Assembly (NCBI GenBank): GCA_003342895.1
Contig: PTFA01000279.1
Location: forward strand, 480,274-544,273
Source of the DNA: Casuarius casuarius
Lineage: Eukaryota; Chordata; Aves; Casuariiformes; Casuariidae
Length of the DNA stretch: 64,000 nucleotides
Direction of reading: 5' to 3'
The translations under genes were made by a program, and so were the position numbers. Numbering within the stretch: the stretch's first letter is position 1; each line of letters begins with the position of its first letter. The notes under the pieces are model-generated. The model saw nothing but the letters and a program-made list of their open reading frames with translations, was not told where the DNA came from and did no database searches. Shown one piece after another: positions 60,078 to 64,000 of this stretch.

Positions 60078-63000
60078 GTAAAAGGCATCCTCAGAGAGTG
60101 TGCAGGCCTGACCGTTGACAGGGAGGTCTTGGTGGGTAGAGAAGGTTTAATGCATTTCAACTTGACCTGAAGAGCCTGCCGAAAACACCCTCCTGGTATT
60201 TTGATCAGATTTTGAAAATCACTGGTAAGTTTCAGTGCATAATAGCATATAATAGCAATAGCAATGTTTGTGTTTTTTTCCCTCTGGAAATCTTCTTTGA
60301 TATTTTGAATGATGGAAAATCTCAAGCAGTTCTAGAAACAGAAGGCAGAAAAGGAATTCCTGGGCAGAGCTGAGAGAAGGCAGCTTGGATTGGAAACCTC
60401 CTGGAAATTATTTCTACAACTGGCCTGACCTTGATATGGTCTTATCATGAAAAAGCTTTTATAGTACCATATTGCCATAAACTGTACTTATATGTGCTTT
60501 GTTTGCTTTCCCTGAGAAAGATCAGAGTAGCAGCGAAAACTGAGCTGTGTAGTCAAAGGTGCTAGTTTAACTATGCTGGCTGATTGAAAAGGAATCAGCT
60601 AAAGCTTGTTGGCTGTGCATCAGGTGGACATGGAGACAAGGGCTGTTATCCAGCAGGGATGATTGGGTGCACCCTCTGTCAGGAGCAAAGGGAATTAGTA
60701 TGTCGTAGTTGCTTTGGCCCTGCACCTTTGACGGTTTGGAAAGGAGGTGTGCACCTCTGTTTTGGCAATGTGTTCAGCCTGGTTCTGCGTGTTCAGTGAA
60801 GTCAGTGTCAGTTAAAGTCTGGTTTCCATTTACAGCCTGCTCGACAGAGTGACTGGGGTAACTGGCCATGGTCTCAGATCCTTGTGAAGTTGCAGCAGGA
60901 AAATCACTCACAGCTGGTTCCTGCCTCCTCATCTCCCAGCCAGCAACATATTGTTCACAGTGCAGACCTCTGGCTCCTTGCTCACTTGGGCGTCAGACAA
61001 AGCTGCTCGCTCTTCTCTGAGAGAGAGAAGCTGCTATGCTGCCTAGTGGGGCCCAACCCTTGGAGAAGCCCTGCAGGCCTTTCCCAGCTACTTCAGCAGC
61101 AGGTCCTCTGTTCTGGGCACTGATATTGAGAGTTGCTAAAGTCCTCTTGAATGCTCTTTCCCAAAATCTTGATGGAAATATGTCCTTGTCAAGTGCCGAG
61201 CCACACAGTCTGTCACTGCTACCAGACTTTCTCTTCAGGATCCCTATGGCCAGTCCCAGCTCTCAATGTGATGAGCTAATTTCTGGCACACAACCAAGTC
61301 CCATTTAATCCAGATCAGACGTGCAGACTTTTTACTTTCAGATTTAAAATAAAACAGCCTCAGAATTCAGAGCAGCAGTTCTACGTACTACCTACTTCAG
61401 TTAGTAATCTCTTAAACCATCTGGGTTCTCACATGCTGAGAAGAAGAAACTCTGGCTGGCTGCAAGCTACATGCTTTCCTCCTCTCACTGATCTGAGATA
61501 AAACACAGTGGAAAAACAGTTGATTACTGCACAGTGATGGAGATGAGACATAATCTTTTTTGCCTCCAACATTTTTGGTTTTAGCTTAAGTTACTGATGG
61601 GGTTACAGTGGGGTAGGTCTCCTAAACATTTTTTCCCTCTAAGATCTTTCCCTTTAAGATCTTAAGTTAAACTGTATTTTTCCTGTTTTTTCTGAGCAAC
61701 ACTGTCAGGTGAGAGATTGAAGAACTTTTGCTGGACAGCCTGTAAATGCAGAGTGCTTGATGCTTACCTTGAACTGGGCATAGATTTGCAGGTGAACAAT
61801 TACCAGCTCCCAGAAGCATAATATAATGATAGATGTTTATGGAATTGATTTTGCTAGAAAGTAGAATCAATCTTCCTCCACAGTTGATGCTCCCAATAGA
61901 AAGGAAGCCAAATTAATCATGGAGAGATTATATATGCCATTTGGGCATAAAGAGAGTGTGGAAAGAGATCATAGAAGCAGTTTGATGGATGCTGCTTATG
62001 GTGCTGCAGTGTCACCTCTCTCAAACAATTTCAATACAGCTTGTTAATTGTACTGTTGCATGCAGTGTCCTCTACAGTATGTTGCTTTCCAAAGCAGCAA
62101 CATGTTACCCAATAATAAAGCCCAGGAGGCATAAAGATCAGCAAATGATGATTTAAGAATCCATTTGAAAGTTTTCGGATGAGCAGATGAGTGAGACAGA
62201 GATTATGAAAAGCAATTTAAGTGGTGTGGTATGTGCTGATGAGAGAGGCAGAAAATTTCTATGACTCTTAGTGCTAAAATGTTAGATAGCAATATCTGTG
62301 CTGTGATTGACAGTAATAGGATCAAAGCTGTGTTTGAGTTTCAGGTCTAGTTCAACACAATGCAGAAGAGACACTAGATATTTTTACTTTTGTTGTTGGT
62401 TTTATAACAAAAATACAGCTATTGTATGCAGAACAGTGTGTATGTAGTGTGTATCAAGTAACAGTATGTATCAAGAACAAGAGCTGTTCTTGAGAGACAT
62501 CTCTGAAAAGGCCCTGGAAATTTTGTTGTTGGGTTCTTACATGGACACTATCTTACAGCATTTTAAATGGGGCCAGTGTGGCATTGCTGGATTCCCTCCT
62601 GAAGTAGACAAAGGCAGACAAGCCAATCTAGGTGTGGNGGTTTAAGAAAATGGTCGCGGAGGGCTCATGTTCTACCCTGCTGCCGGAAGTGATTTACCTA
62701 CAGCAGAAGGGAACCTGTTTCTATGCATCACCTGCCTTGCCTGGACTCTGCTGTCCTTGCTTAAACTTCAGGTGGATTTGCACCAAGGTGACAATGTGGG
62801 AGCAAATAAAGTGTAAGCAGAGCTTTCCTTCTGCCAGCTATGCCTTTGAGGAGACAGTCTTTGGCAGGGCAGGACAGAGCCTACTACTGTAAGACTTGCT
62901 GTCTGTCATCTGTCAGTGGCTAACATTGGTACTTTTAAACCAGTTTAGGAACATTCACACATGTTTGCATAGGTCTTAACTATTCAAATTATTTTTAAAG

Positions 63001-64000
63001 CACCCCTGGCACCACGCAGCTGCCTCTGGAATGTGACTTTGCTGATGTGCAATCAGCTGCGAGTTGTGTAGGATGTGACAAAATCCATGTCAAAGCATAG
63101 CTTACAGTGCTGTGTTCAGAATGAGTACTTGCTTAGGAAGAGCAACCATCACTTTGATCAGTTTCCCTGCTCTGACACAGGTTTTGTCTGTGCAAACAAA
63201 GAGAACAAAGAGTGTCTGGGTTTGGGTTATTTTTCTGAAATTGAAAAAAATCAAGATGACCCTTTCACAATGAATAAAACATGTGACATGGATGCTTGTC
63301 CATCAATGAAACGTGTATTTTACATGCTATCTGAAAGCCGCATCTGAAACTGGTTTCTGCAAGTCTGGAGCACAGGTTTTCTTAGAGAGACCTTTTCTCA
63401 TAGCCATGTCAGGGCAGCTGAGAGGCAAATTCAGCCCTTCCAGCCCCTGGTTTCAGTTTCGACCACCTCAGCAAAGCAAGTGAAGCAATGCACTTTAACA
63501 GTGGCAGAACATTTCTTTATTTATAGAGGTCTGTTCTTTAAAACCTAATGTTCCTGTGTTTTTTTTCTCCTCCCTTGTGTCTTTGAATTAGTTTTAGAAT
63601 AGAAAAGATCTGATTAAGGTTGGAAACTGATTTAATGTGCATCCCAGCAAGAGTGATGAAGAATGATTAAAACTTTCAATTTTGAGTAGAAGATAATCTC
63701 AGCCTGCCTGTAAAGGGTGGGTTATTCTCATTCTCTGTAATAATAGTAATTCAGGCTCCTAAAGTGCTTTTCATACTATCCTGTAGAGTGCTGTAAAAAC
63801 AGCACAGGGAGATAAATCCCCGATGTGCTTATACTTTTCCTGTAAAATCCCATGTGGGGTAGGAATTGGGACTGATAAGTACCACCCCCCCACATCCCCA
63901 CACAGCCCTGTTGACCTGAGAAGAACCTGCAAGGGTGCGAGTATGCATTAGAGGTCCCTGTATTCATTGCTAGTTGGTGGCCGGAAGAATGGATTTATCT
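60078..64000 (+). other. ACSS1: ACSS1 intron 8 (open at right edge), no further exon seen
   Basis: In 3.9 kb I see no segment encoding the expected continuation (TETGG followed by an IAPRPSEE-like stretch). The intron therefore presumably extends beyond the window. There is one ambiguous base at 62638. No repeat family or RNA gene was recognised. Confidence 0.7.

Noticed and set aside
63075..63347. 90-codon open frame considered as the next ACSS1 exon
   Set aside because: The translation has no similarity to the expected ETGG-containing continuation or to any family I know.

Overview
The window looks like avian nuclear DNA. It holds fragments of CR1-type LINEs at low density, compact CpG-island promoters, GT-AG introns and scattered single ambiguous bases typical of a draft vertebrate assembly. 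There is no sign of bacterial or viral gene organisation: the real coding sequence is a few short, spliced exons, and nearly all longer open frames are chance frames in GC-rich or intronic DNA.

Two protein genes lie head to head. On the minus strand, from a CpG island near 27.6-29.0 kb toward the left edge, is the 5' part of TTBK1 (tau-tubulin kinase 1). I can place the exon carrying the start region (10427-10585), the exon with the glycine-rich loop and the catalytic lysine (4176-4323), and a strong candidate upstream exon (10719-10790) that would add an in-frame N-terminal extension. The rest of the kinase lies left of position 1. On the plus strand, from a CpG island near 36.3-37.0 kb to the right edge, is the first two thirds of ACSS1 (mitochondrial acetyl-CoA synthetase). 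Eight exons (36495-60077) join in frame for 427 codons plus one base. The remaining exons lie right of position 64000.

The roughly 8 kb between the two promoters holds no gene that I can support. It contains three degenerate GC-rich minisatellite fields (about 28.93-29.70, 29.70-30.45 and 35.85-36.37 kb), a CR1 fragment (about 31.99-32.18 kb) and an unclassified LTR-like stretch (31.44-31.96 kb). The third minisatellite, with a unit of about 50 bp, abuts the ACSS1 promoter.

The two genes have no known joint function. TTBK1 is a neuronal tau/tubulin kinase, and ACSS1 makes acetyl-CoA from acetate in the mitochondrial matrix. Their adjacency is of interest mainly as synteny, since the human orthologues are on different chromosomes (6p and 20p). 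The most useful leads are the TTBK1 N-terminal extension, an overlapping upstream ORF across the conventional TTBK1 start, an in-frame 108-nt cassette-exon candidate in ACSS1 intron 5, and the promoter-proximal minisatellites. I found nothing that amounts to a wholly new biological system.
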